Shown here: positions 23,493 to 35,111 of the stretch, one piece after another
Layout: each line of letters starts with the position of its first letter
How positions within the stretch are numbered: the first letter of the stretch is position 1
NCBI RefSeq assembly: GCF_030052815.1
Contig: NC_079495.1
Coordinates: forward strand, 54,352,773-54,416,772
Length of the DNA stretch: 64,000 nucleotides
DNA from: Hevea brasiliensis
Lineage: Eukaryota; Streptophyta; Magnoliopsida; Malpighiales; Euphorbiaceae
Direction: 5' to 3'
Made by a program: the position numbers and the translations under genes
Notes under the pieces: generated by a model
Database searches by the model: none
What the model was told of the DNA's origin: nothing
What the model saw: the letters and a program-made list of their open reading frames with translations, nothing else

Positions 23493-25663
23493 TGTGACAC
23501 CCCTTACCCTTCTACAGTGTAGCCAAGCAAGATATACCACACAGTGTACCGGAACACCATAACTTATCTCATTGATATTTATCAGTTCTTAATTTATTTA
23601 TTATAGTTATTAAGTGAAATTTATGAAATTGATCTCATTTAGCTCATTTATTGAAATTATAAATTAATTTGCAGCTCCAAAAATTTTATAGAAAATCCGG
23701 CAAAGTGCCGACTAAAAATGGAGAAAACAGTTATTCGGAACCTATAGAAAACACTTCCAATATTTGTTCAAATCACAATTCCAATTCTCACATCAATTAA
23801 CAACAATTTCTTAATAATTTCTCCATTTGTCATTTGTACAGTAGGAATTTAGCAAAATTATCTTCATGAAAGTTGTTTCTTATTATATCTAGTTACATTT
23901 CTTTTTTTGGAATCACTCCATTTGGAGTTTTTTTAGCTCAAGTTATGGCCTAAACACCATAACTGGCCGGATTGCAAAATTTTCTAGATTTTCTGGACAG
24001 AACCAAATCTACAATGTTTTGTACGCTGACTGTAGGTCAATTTTTAAACATGTTATGATCAAAATTTGGGTTTGGTTTCTTCATGAAAGTTGTAGGTCTA
24101 TGTCTCAGATATCTGCTGGTAACATTTCAGGTCAATTGGATCTTTCTACACTGAGTGATGACCAAATGAATAAATACTGTTCATTTGGTCATTTTGCCCA
24201 GGCAGAATGGAAGTCACCCGGATTAGGGCAATTTTTAGGTCAACTTGGTTTGGTTTTCTGGGCAGGGTTTCTTCACCAAAGTTGTGCCATTATGTGTTTA
24301 GTTTCATGTCCAATTGGCCTTGTACCAATTGAACCTATAAAACTCCATTTATAGCTGCCCAAACCTACTGGACTCACACCCAGTCCTGTAGGTCACCAAG
24401 GGCAGCCTACCTAAACTCAACTCCATTATCCTTACTCACTTCAATTCCTCCTCACACACATTCAAATGGTCACTAATTGATCATTACAATGTTAATATAC
24501 TATTACATAAGCAAAACTCTAATTTTTCACAAACCCTAATTTCCAAAGTGTCCATTTCATGCTATCCATGCCATCTAACACATCCAACACACATAATTCA
24601 ACATCTAACTCAAGTTTTCTCATCACAAACCACTTCTAAACAATTCAATTCATACAAATCAACAAATCTCATCCTTCTCCCATGGCTGCCGATTTTCTTG
24701 GTGTTCATACTTATGTATTTTATTTCAATTCCTTACAATTTCTTACTCAATTTAAACCTCTAATATGTAATAAAGAGTGAGAGATATGAAAATAAGCACT
24801 AACTTCAAATAGCAAGATTCTATGTCTTCTAATTCTTCAACTCCTCTTCTTTTTGCCTCTAGTCACTTTAGCTAGGTTAGATATCAAGTTTTTGTGTTTG
24901 AAGGTTGGGAAAATATGGAAGATTTTGATGGGAAAATGAAGCTTAAAGAAACATCAGTGGAGGAAAATTTCAAGAAGTGGTTCGACCATGAGATTAAAGT
25001 GGAAGAAGAAGACCAAAGTTTGTTTCTTTTAATCCCATTTTATCTCTTTAAAATGTGTGTGTCATATGGTAATTGGTTAGCAAGCTTTTATTGCATCATC
25101 TTTACATGTGCATGATGTTATAAATGTTATTTTTATTTCATTTCCTTTTCTTTTCTTTTCCACTCATTTTTAATTTAGTTTCTAGCAATATTTATTCATA
25201 TATTATGTTATAATAATTATTTACTTAATTGGACAAGTCGGTCAAAAATCATCTCTAAAGGCGAAATAACCAAAATGCCCTTCGTTTTGCTTAAAGAACT
25301 AAAATTGTCTGTACCGATCTAAAAATTTTCTATGCATTTTCTTAGCATTCTAATGTCATCAAAACCTCAATGACTCTTCTCTGGAGTCCTAAAAATTATT
25401 TTATGAATTTTCTCTTGGGTTTAGGGCTCCTAGCTGCGAAGACCGCAACTTTCCACTAGGTTACCCATTGCTAGGGCACCGGCTCATTTAACTTGGTTGT
25501 ATTTTATTTCTAAAATTTTTCCTAAATTTTTCTTATTATTATTTGAGTTAATTATGGCTCCTCACTTTAGTCTAAATATTTTTCCAAACGTTCTAGCTGT
25601 CTGGATCGATACTAGTCATCGGAACAGTATAATGTACGAAATGGCTATAGTGAGGGTGTTACG
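23493..25663 (-). mobile_element. 5' LTR of element C
   Basis: It is 2171 bp, starting (plus-strand view) TGTGACACCCC and ending GGGTGTTACG, where the last base has changed from A. Compared with D's 3128-bp LTR it lacks a block corresponding to about 36933-37890, which holds the palindromic hairpin and the acceptor-like site; the donor-like site remains (24798-24803, antisense). The other LTR of C has the same gap. Confidence 0.9.
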
Positions 25664-25668
25664 TAGCA

Positions 25669-28316
25669 AATATGAGTACTCATTTAATTCTTCCTCAACT
25701 GGCACACACTTCAACACTTCAGCCAGAGAGAGAATTCAATTCATCCCATTAGACAAGCCAATGAGGAATTCAATCACATTACCATGCCGACTGTGATTTC
25801 AAAACATATTTCAAACAATTTTTACTCATAAGCATCTTTACAAATCCATAAACATTTTTAATAATTGCAAACTCATGCACAAGGTTGTCAATACATCAAG
25901 TGTACAATTCACAATTTATAATTATCAAAACCATGCAATAAATTCTTAAATGCATATAAGGAAACATATTTAAATCATACAAAGCCATTCAACGAATTAA
26001 AGTTCTTGTACACAAGAGAAAATACAATTATCAAGTTCATTCAAAACTCATTATAAATTTAAAACATAAAAATAAGCTAGTTGTGCACAAACCTCTTATC
26101 TAAGCTTGACTTAGTTCAATTCCTCCTCCTTCCTTGGAGGCTTCTTTCCCACTGAAACACATAATTAAAGTGTTTTAATATCTATTCAATTTACTTCTAA
26201 CTAATAAATTCAAAAATTAAATTTTGTACACTTAATTTATCCACTAAAATTTATAATTTTTTCAGTTCTTTGCAATTATTGTATTTGTGATTACTATTCA
26301 CTTTACTATTCAAGTCAAAATGTTGGCTTTTTCATACTTAAGGGGTATACTAGTTCTAATTGCACCCACATACCACATTTTGGGTTACAATTATATTGGC
26401 ATTGATTGCCAATTGGAATTCCAAACTCCCTACATGAAATTTCAAAATTTCAGTTTTGGGTCACTTATTTCTACTGTTCCATTGGACCTTCTACAGTGGG
26501 AATTTGGCTAACTTCCCTTCATCAAAGTTGTTCCTTAGTGTCCTAGCTTTAATTCCCTTTTTGAATCACTCCATTTATAGTTTTGTAGCTCAAGTTATAG
26601 CCATTTAACCATAACTGGTTGGATTGACTAAAGTCTAGATTTCTGGGCAATTTTTAGGTTCTGGCAGATTTGGTGACCCAAATTTGGGTGGCAAATTGAT
26701 TTGGTTATGGTCAGAATTTGGTATTGTGTTCTTCATGAAAGTTGTTCTACTATGTCATAGCTTTCCAATGGTATAAAAAGCAGGTTATTTGGACCTGTCT
26801 ACACCAAGTTATGACCATTTGTATATGTACTGTTCATATGATCAGTTTTGTACAGTGGCAGGGTGTGTGATCCGGATTTAACCTAAATTTTCACCAACTT
26901 AAGGTCAATTTTAGGGTTGGGTTTCTACATGAAAATTGTAGCATTGGGTCTTAATTTTCATCTCTAATTGGCCTCACACCAATTAGAGGAACCAAATTCC
27001 AGTTAGGGCCATTTGAATGGACAATGGTAAAGCTGTCCAGAATTGGACATTATACTTTCACAATTCAATTCCCAATTCAATCATTCAATCACACTCTAAA
27101 TTACACCAATTGACCAATTTTAGCTTCCATTAGGTCAAATTGCATCAATTCATTAAATTCCCAAATTTTCCTCCAATTTCCATAAACCCTAAATTTTCCA
27201 TCTTCTAAATTCATACAATTCCATGCAAGCTTACTACCCTAACTTATATACAATATCATTTTACTAAGAATCCATGTCCAATTCATTTAAAACACATCAA
27301 AACCTAAATCCCCTTTAGCTGGCAAAATTTATCTCTTAAAGTGTCATGCATGTTTTCATGATTTCTCATATCAATTTCCCACAATTGAACTTAAATTCAA
27401 GGATTATACATGTGGAATGGCTTGAAGTGTACTTACCTCAATTGAAGCTTTTCTAATCTTCAATTTCCTTCAATTTTCTGCCTATTTCTTATGCCTAATC
27501 TTCTATTCATAAGTGATTTAGAGGTTTTCTAATGATTAATCATGAAAATTTGTGGAAGAATTCAAGGTTTATGAGCTTGAAATATGTAACCATGGAAGAA
27601 AAATGGATAGAGAGAGTGTTGGCCACAATGAAGGCGAAGACCATTTTTTTTTGTTTTGTTTTAATTTTTATCTCCTTTTTAATTAGTAATTATCCCAATT
27701 TAATTTAATTAAATAAAAGTTCTTTATTATGTCATGCTTCCCTAAGCATGAGGTCATAAATCCCTTTTAATTTTTGAATTTCTTTTCTTTTGTTTTCTTT
27801 TCTTCCACTCACCTCTTCAATTTGAATCTCTTTTTCAATATTTTAATTTCTTACATTTTATTGGACATTTAGGCCAAAAGTCACCTCTAAGGGTGAATTG
27901 ACCAAATTGCCCCTTACAGGTCTGATCCATTTTTCTAGTAACATTTAATTACTTCCGGAACCCTAGTCCATTTATTTGAGCTAGTTCTTGCTTCTTTTCT
28001 ATGGTTTTCATAATACCCTTAGCTTCGCAATAATTCTTAGGCCCGGGGTGCCATAGGGTCCCATTCAAAAATAGGGCAGTGACTGACCTCGCAGTCACTT
28101 CCTGTTTTGATCACCCATCGCTGTGGCCTTAGCTCATTTAACCCATCATACTTTATTTTCTTCATTTCTATTTAACCTTCAAGTAATGATTATTAATTTT
28201 TGTTCAGAGCTTTTCTAGGTGACTTAAATATGGTTTTGAATATCCTGACTATCCAGATAGACATCGGTCACTGGAACAGTAGATTGTACGATGCTGCCTA
28301 TTATGAGGGTGTTACA
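25669..28316 (-). mobile_element. Solo LTR B' (antisense), 5' part
   Basis: It continues B' from 8307 and ends GAGGGTGTTACA, the minus-strand start TGTAACACCCTC. The part near 25669-25800 matches LTR-B, with antisense GACGAATTGAA-like copies. The part near 26480-27000 instead matches LTR-A, with antisense copies of the module AAATGGAGTGATTC and its neighbours. A consensus donor GAG|GTAAGT is at 27431-27436 (antisense), and GATCACCCATCGC at 28109-28121. It looks like an A/B mosaic LTR. Confidence 0.82.
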
Positions 28317-30591
28317 TGATGACATTCTGGTGTATTCCAAGAACCAAGAGGAGCATGATGAGCATTTGAGGATTGTTCAATAGACCTTGAGAGAGAAGAA
28401 ACTATATGCTAAGCTGTCCAAGTGTGAATTTTGGTTGAATGAGATTGCTTTCCTTGGACACATAGTATCGGCTGATGGGATTAGAGTGGATCCCAAGAAG
28501 ATTGAAGCTGTAATGGAATGGAAGCCTCCCAGAAATACAACTGAAGTCAGAAGTTTCTTGGGGCTAGCTGGGTATTATAGAAAGTTTATGAAGGGATTTT
28601 CTCTGATAGTTGCTCCATTGACCAAGTTGCTACATAAGAATGCAAAATTTGACTGGAATAATAAGTGTCAAGCCAATTCTGAGAAGTTGAAGGCTATGTT
28701 GATAGAGGCACCAGTGTTAACACAACCAGTATCTGGAAAGGACTTTATGGTCTACAATGATGCTTCTCACAATGGGCTGGGGTGTGTTTTGATGCAAGAA
28801 GGGAAAGTGGTCTCCTATGCTTCCAAACAGTTAAGACCACATGAAAAGAACTACCCTACTCATGATTTGGAGTTAGCAGCAATTATCTTTGCATTGAAGA
28901 TATTGAGGCATTACTTATATGGTAAAAAGTGCTACATAAACACTAACCATAAAAGTCTGAAGTACTTGCCAACCCAGAAGGAACTCAACCTTAGACAGAG
29001 GCGATGAATTGAGTTCCTGAAGGACTATGATGATGTGATAGATTATCATCCTGGGAAGGCAAATGTGGTTACTGATGCTCAGAGCAGGAAGTATATTGCA
29101 GCTTTGGGATCCTTGAATGCCCGCTTATCCTTAGCTCAAGATGGAGCTATTTTGGCGAAGTTGCAACTGAAGCCAAATTTGCTACAGCAGATACAGGAGG
29201 GACAGAAGATGGATGAGAAACTAATGACTATTATGGGCAGAATCACAGAGGGGAAAGAGATTGAATATGAACTAAAAAAAGATGGGTGTTTGTACTACAA
29301 AGAAAGAATGTGTGTACCAAATGATGGGAAATTGAAGACAAGCTTTCTGAAAGAGGCACATAACAGTATTTATGCTATGCACCCAGGAAATATAAAAATG
29401 TACCATGATTTGAAGCCTCATTATTAGTGGCTTGGTATGAAGAGGGATATAGCTGACTATGTGACAAGATGCTTGACATGTCAGTAAGTTAATGCAGAGT
29501 ACCAAGTTCCATCAAGTTTGTTACAGCTTATAATCATACCTGAATGGAAATGGGATCAGGTCACCATGGATTTTTGTTAGTGGTCTACCTCTCACCCAAA
29601 AGAAACATGGTGCAGTATGGGTGATAGCAGATAGATTGACCAAATCAGGATATTTTCTGCCAGTCAAAACTGACTATTCACTGGAGAAGCTAGCAGAGTT
29701 ATATATCAGTGAGATAGTTAGATTACATGGAATCCCAATTTCCATTATATGTAATAGAGACTCGAGGTTCACATCTAGATTTTGGAAGAAGTTGCAGGAA
29801 GCCTTGGGCACACAACTCCACTATAGTACAACTTTTCATCCTCAAATGGATGGACAGTCGGAATGGGTGATTCAGGTGCTTGAGGATATGCTAAGGAGTT
29901 GTGTCATAGAGTTTGAAGGGAGTTGGGATAGACACCTACCACTGGCAAAATTTACTTACAATAAGAGCTACCAGAGTAGCATTCAGATGGCTCCATATAA
30001 GGCACTGTATGGGAGAAAATGCAGAACAACCCTGTGTTAGACTGAAGTGGGTGAAGATAAATTTATGGGACTAGACCTGGTGAAATAAACTAAGAAAAAG
30101 GTGAAGTTGATCAAAGCTAACTTAAAAGCTGCCTCAAACAGACAAAAATTATATGCTGATTTGAAGAGCAAGGATATAGAGTATGAAGTGGGTGAAAAAG
30201 TATTTCTGAAGGTGTCGCCATGAAAGAAAGTATTGAGGTTTGGGAGAAAAGGTAAGTTAAGCTCTAGGTTCATTGGCCCATATGAAGTCATTAAACGTGT
30301 GGGTCCAGTGGCCTATAGGCTAGCTTTACCACCAGAGTTGGACAATATCCATAATGTGTTTCACATATCAATGTTGAGAAGATATTGATCAGACCCTTCA
30401 CATGTCATATCAATGGAAGAAATTGAAATAAGGATCCTGGCTCATGAAGTAAAAGAACTGCGAAATAAGCAGATTCCACTGGTGAAACTGCTTTGGAGGC
30501 ACCACAATACGGAAGAGGCAACCTGGGAAAGTGAAGAGACGATGAGGCAATAGTTCTCTCAACTATTTGCATCAGGTAAATTTTGAGGAAA
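28317..30591 (+). pseudogene. pol of element D, second part: RT end, RNase H, integrase, chromodomain
   Basis: It resumes at the catalytic Asp-Asp (DDILVYSKN) exactly where D's reverse transcriptase was cut at 7157. RNase H ([37 protein letters not shown]) has Asn in place of two expected Asp residues. The integrase zinc region (29340-29480), core (29621-30040) and chromodomain (ILAHEVKELRNKQ, LLWRHHN, EATWESEETMR, about 30430-30560) follow. Breaks include TGA 29005, TAG 29425, TAA near 29487, a frameshift near 29570, TAG 30038 and TGA near 30386. In the integrase the second acidic site reads CNRD, with Asn at the usual catalytic Asp. Most stops are Trp, Gln or Arg codons altered by one transition. 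Confidence 0.9.
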
Positions 30592-30596
30592 AAATT

Positions 30597-33500
30597 TGTA
30601 ACACCCTCATTGTAGCAATTACGTACATTCTACTGTTTCCATGATCGGTGTCGGTCTGGATAGCTAGAACATCTGGAAAAATATTTAGACTAAAGTGAGA
30701 AATCATAAATAACTCAAATATTGATAAGAAAAATTTAGGAAAAATTTTAGAAATAAAATACAACCAAGTTAAATGAGCCGGGGCCCTAGTGATGGGTAAC
30801 CTAGTGGGAAGTTACGGTCTTCGCAGCTAGGAGCCCTAAACCTAGGGAAAAATTCATGAAATAATTTTTGGGACTCTAGAGAAGAGTTATTGAGGTTTCT
30901 ATGGCATTAGAATGCCAAGGAAAGGCTTAGAAAAATTTTTCGATCGGTACAGATAATTTTGGCTCAATAAGCCAAACAGAGGGCATTTTGGTTATTTCAT
31001 CTTCGAAGATGATTTTTGGCCGACTTGTCCAGTTAAGTAAATAATTATTATGACATAAAATGTGAATAAATATTGTTAAAAATTTAATTGAAAATGAGTA
31101 GAAAATAAAATGAAATAAAATACAAATTATGACATCATTATTGTTTCATTAAAAGTCCTCCACCAATCAAATTGTAACACACACTTTATAACCCAATTAA
31201 AAAAAGAAATAAAATTAGTTAAAAAAGAAAATGAATTCCGCTACTCATCTTCTTCAACCAGCTGTCTCCCATCCTCTCTCCTCTCACCATTTTTTATCAA
31301 ACTTCTCAATAGGAATTTCTTGATAAATCACCATAAAATCCTAAGCTTGCTTCACAAAAACTCATCCTCACACCTTAAACCATATTTAGGTAGCAATTAG
31401 AAGAAGAAAGAAAGAAGTTTTGCAAGTGGGACAAACTCTTAAACCAAGGTTAGTGCTTTAACTTATGTTTACTTCTATGTTTTATGGAAGAAATTAGTAA
31501 ATCCTATAACTAGGTGCCATAGGAACTTGTAGATGAGTGAAAATCTGGAATCTGCACAGTATATGCGTGAACAGTAAATTTTAAAAATTCATAACTGGAG
31601 TTAGGGATCTCAGATCAGGGTGATTTTTATGTCAAAAGAAACCTTAAGGAATGTTATAAAACTTTGTAGTTTTATGTTAGACCTGATTCTAATGGTAGGT
31701 TAGGGTTTGCGGATAAAACATTTTATTGCTCAGATGTGGACTCTGTTCTGCTGATTTCCTACAACAGGACAGCCACCTTCAATAAATCATAACTAGAGCC
31801 ACAAAACTCGAAATGATGTGATTCTTAAGTCCTTGAAATACTTATTGAATGCTCTAAAACCTTGTAGTTATGGCCAAGAGCTAATTATGGTAGCTACTGG
31901 GTGATATTTTTGCATTTCCTTACTACTATCCTGCATGTACTGGATTCTAGACAGGTTGCACCTTTTTAATTAGTTCTGTAATTTCTGATCTGATTTTGAT
32001 GTGATTCCAATTGGAGATTGAGATAGACATATGAAGGTTGAGTTCTGGAAAATATGGTTTTGAAATCTTGTTTCTATAAATTATGGTGATTATTTTTGCA
32101 CCCTGTTTCTGCATGCTGATTGTGCACTGAGTGCACTATTCATTCTAGTAAAATGTATATTGCATGAGATGGAAATTTTAGAGGAAAAATGATTAAGCAT
32201 GCTTTGATTTAATGAAGTTACATGTAGAAATTAATAAGGTGGAGGCCCATTTCAGGTCCAGAAATGAGTGACATGAGAAAATTGAGTGAATGGTGCCAAG
32301 GGAATGGAGGTTGGGTGTGCTACCTTTATTGCCCTGCAAGTCTGGATGTGAGTCCAGCATGTTTGGATACCTATAACTTGAGTTGTGTAGGTTCAATTGG
32401 TGCAAGACTAATTGGACTTGAAACTAGACACATAATGGCACAACTTTGGTGAAGAAACCCTGCCCAGAAAACCAAACCAAGTTGACCTAAAAATTATCCT
32501 AATCTGGGTGACCAACATGCTGTTCCTAGAAAATGACTAAATGAACAGTGTTTGTTCAAATGGTCATAACTCAGTGTAGAAAAGTTTAATTGATCTGAAA
32601 TTTTACCAATAGAAAGATGAGACATAGACCTACAACTTTCATGAAGAACATAAACTCAAATTCTGAACCTAACCAATTCAAATTGCTAGTCCAAGTTAGG
32701 ACACTAAATTTGGCAGAACCAAATTGCTCAGAAATTCTGGTTACAGGTCACTCCGGCCAGTTATGGTAAAATGACCATAACTTGAGCTACAAAGCTCTAA
32801 ATGGAGTGATTCAAAAAGTTAATTAAAAAAGACACAATAAGAAACAACTTTGATGAAGAAAATTTAGCCCAGTTTCCATTGTAAAATTGTTCAATAGAAC
32901 AGTAAAATTAGGTAATCAAAACTGAAAATTTAGAAATGCATCTAGGGGACTTTAAATTGCAATTGGCAATTAATACTAGCAAATGTAAAACTCAAAATGT
33001 GGGATCTTGGTGTAATTAGAATTAACATATCCATTAAGTATGAAAAAGTCAACATTTCGGTTGACTAGTAAGGTGAATAGTAATCAAAATGATTAGCAAA
33101 CTAAAAAGAAGACCTATAACCAATTCTAAGCTTAAATGCTTAGAATTGTATGACAAATGTGGACTATGCATCCTAGTCAAAATTGTTAAAGGAAAATTAA
33201 GGCCATAAATTTGAAATCCATGAAATGTTCATAGATTGCTTGAAACATGAAAAGTAAGTCACCTAATTGATGTGAATAGATAGTTAGGGCTTATATGCCC
33301 ATCACAAATAGAATTCATAAAATGTTAGTAATTCAACTTGAAATATAAAATTTGTAATTACATAAGTAGATTTTTGAATGTACAAATGAGAAAGGAAAAA
33401 TGTTTTGAATACAATGGTATATGTGAACCATTGTTTTGAATTGTAATCAATATGAATGACATAATAAATAAATAAATGAATCATATTAATGTATGAATGA

Positions 33501-35087
33501 GACATTAGTTCTCATTATCATAGAAAGGAAAAGTACTTTGAGTACAATGGTACAAAAGGATAATTGATGTGAATTGTGATCATATTAATATTTAATGATA
33601 TTATGTGCCCTTGTATTGTCTAGACATGTGTGTTAGATTGGATAGATTGGCATGCCAATAAGGTATTGTTTTAGCAGTACTGTGAAAGGCTTTATGCCTA
33701 TATTCATGGCTTTATGCCCGTATTCATGGCTTTTATACCTGATTATGTGATATCATGGCTTTTTAGCCATACTAACTGCTTATGTGGTTGATGTTTTGCG
33801 TCTCATGGTAAGACGGCCTGAGGCACCATGGTGTCCAATGCCAACGACCCATTATCCAGTTTAGTCAGCCTGTCGTAGGTTACTTGGGCAGTCTAATTTA
33901 TTAAAATAAGTTATGAATATTAGCAATTAAAAATGCTAAAAAGTAAATAAATAAGAAGAAGTTCTGAAATAAATTAGATTAGCTCCAAAAATTTGTTCCT
34001 TAAAATGATCTGAAGTAAATTAAACTAGTTCTAAAAATTTTAAATATTACGAAATGATTGTAAACAACTTAGAAAGTATCAAGGAAGTGATAAAAGGACT
34101 AGTAGAAGAATTATAACTTAAATAACATTATAAATGTGACTTTCATAAGAATATAAGTATAAGTATAAATTTTATATTTATTCGTACATGATATAAATGA
34201 TTATTGTAAACTTATAAAAGAAGTGATTCTAGAGAGCAACATAAATGATGAAAGATATATTATATGAAAAATTTCATATGAACCCAGTAAAATTCTTGAG
34301 TATAGAAAATATGCTACAATTATTTTTACTTGTTGTATTATTTCCTTGTTATATTATTGCACCACTAAGCAGCAATGCTTAGCGCGATAGATTTGTTTTC
34401 TCACGCATATACTGAAGTTAAAGCCCAGCAAATACTAAACATAGATTTTGGAGTTCTGATCTACAGAGTGTTCAAGGTTGTCACCTCCTCAGCAATGCAT
34501 GTAGATAGGGCCCATATAGATCATATTATGTATTTTGTACATTATAATTAGTTATTATTTGTAATGTAAACTATGAATTGTATGTTGAAATATAGATTAT
34601 GGAACTGTAATTAATTTGTAGATCATGTAAATTATGAAATTATGTAATTATTTTATAAATTATGTAAATTAAGGAAATTTGAAAATTTTGCTTATATAAT
34701 TTGAGAATGTTTACATATGAATTGAGTATGTGAATTACAAGAATTGAATGTGAGATAAATATGATGAGCATGAATGATAAAGTATGGAAATGAATGTGAA
34801 ATTAATTATATAGAGAATATTTAAACTGATCAGATGATTATGATTAGTATGGATGAGATTTTTATTTTAAAATATTATTGAAATTTTCAAATAGGTGAAT
34901 AGTAAAACACGTCAAACGATAATAAAATAGAGGAAACTCCATTAGTTTCTCCATCAAAAAATAATCGATATTAAATATAACGAGAATAAAATTTTTAATG
35001 AAATAAAGTAAGATAAGTTAGGGTACTCCGGCACCGATTGTAGCACGACTCGCTTGGCTACACTGTAGTCGGGTGAGGGGTTTTACA
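30597..35087 (+). mobile_element. Solo LTR-A, 4.5 kb, inserted before D's polypurine tract
   Basis: It starts TGTAACACCCTCA and ends GAGGGGTTTTACA, with a perfect 5-bp duplication AAATT (30592-30596 and 35088-35092). There is no internal region. I rejected it as D's own 3' LTR because a polypurine tract and a better-matching LTR follow at 35099 and 35112. Landmarks: GATGGGTAACC (30791-30801), donor-like CCAAG|GTTAGT (GT at 31449) and the inverted repeat CTAAGCA/TGCTTAG at 34365-34382. The acceptor-like AG is lost here (CGCATATAC). About 2 kb in the middle (roughly 31500-33300) has no coding signal. Confidence 0.9.
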
Positions 35088-35098
35088 AAATTTTTGTT

Positions 35099-35111
35099 AG
35101 AGGGGAAGAGC
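35099..35111 (+). promoter_or_regulatory. Polypurine tract of D
   Basis: AGAGGGGAAGAGC abuts the 3' LTR start TGTAATGCC. It is separated from the rest of D's internal region by the solo LTR-A insertion. Confidence 0.85.

Larger units (their letters stand above)
8308..25663 (-). mobile_element. Element C: gag-only LTR-A retrotransposon, antisense
   Basis: The two LTRs are 2172 bp (8308-8705 plus 20299-22072) and 2171 bp (23493-25663), flanked by a perfect 5-bp duplication TAGCA (8303-8307 and 25664-25668). The internal region is only 1420 bp (22073-23492). It has a primer-binding site, a gag with zinc knuckle and a polypurine tract, and no protease, reverse transcriptase, RNase H or integrase. 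Both LTRs lack the same roughly 0.96 kb relative to D's LTR, so the short LTR was copied during transposition. LTR mismatch is about 21 in 400 bases by eye. F is inserted in its 3' LTR. Published TR-GAG elements have this design, but a pol deletion after insertion cannot be excluded. Confidence 0.85.

Noticed and set aside
30597..35087. The 4.5-kb LTR-A as D's own 3' LTR
   Set aside because: It has its own perfect AAATT duplication, and D's polypurine tract and a closer matching LTR follow at 35099 and 35112.
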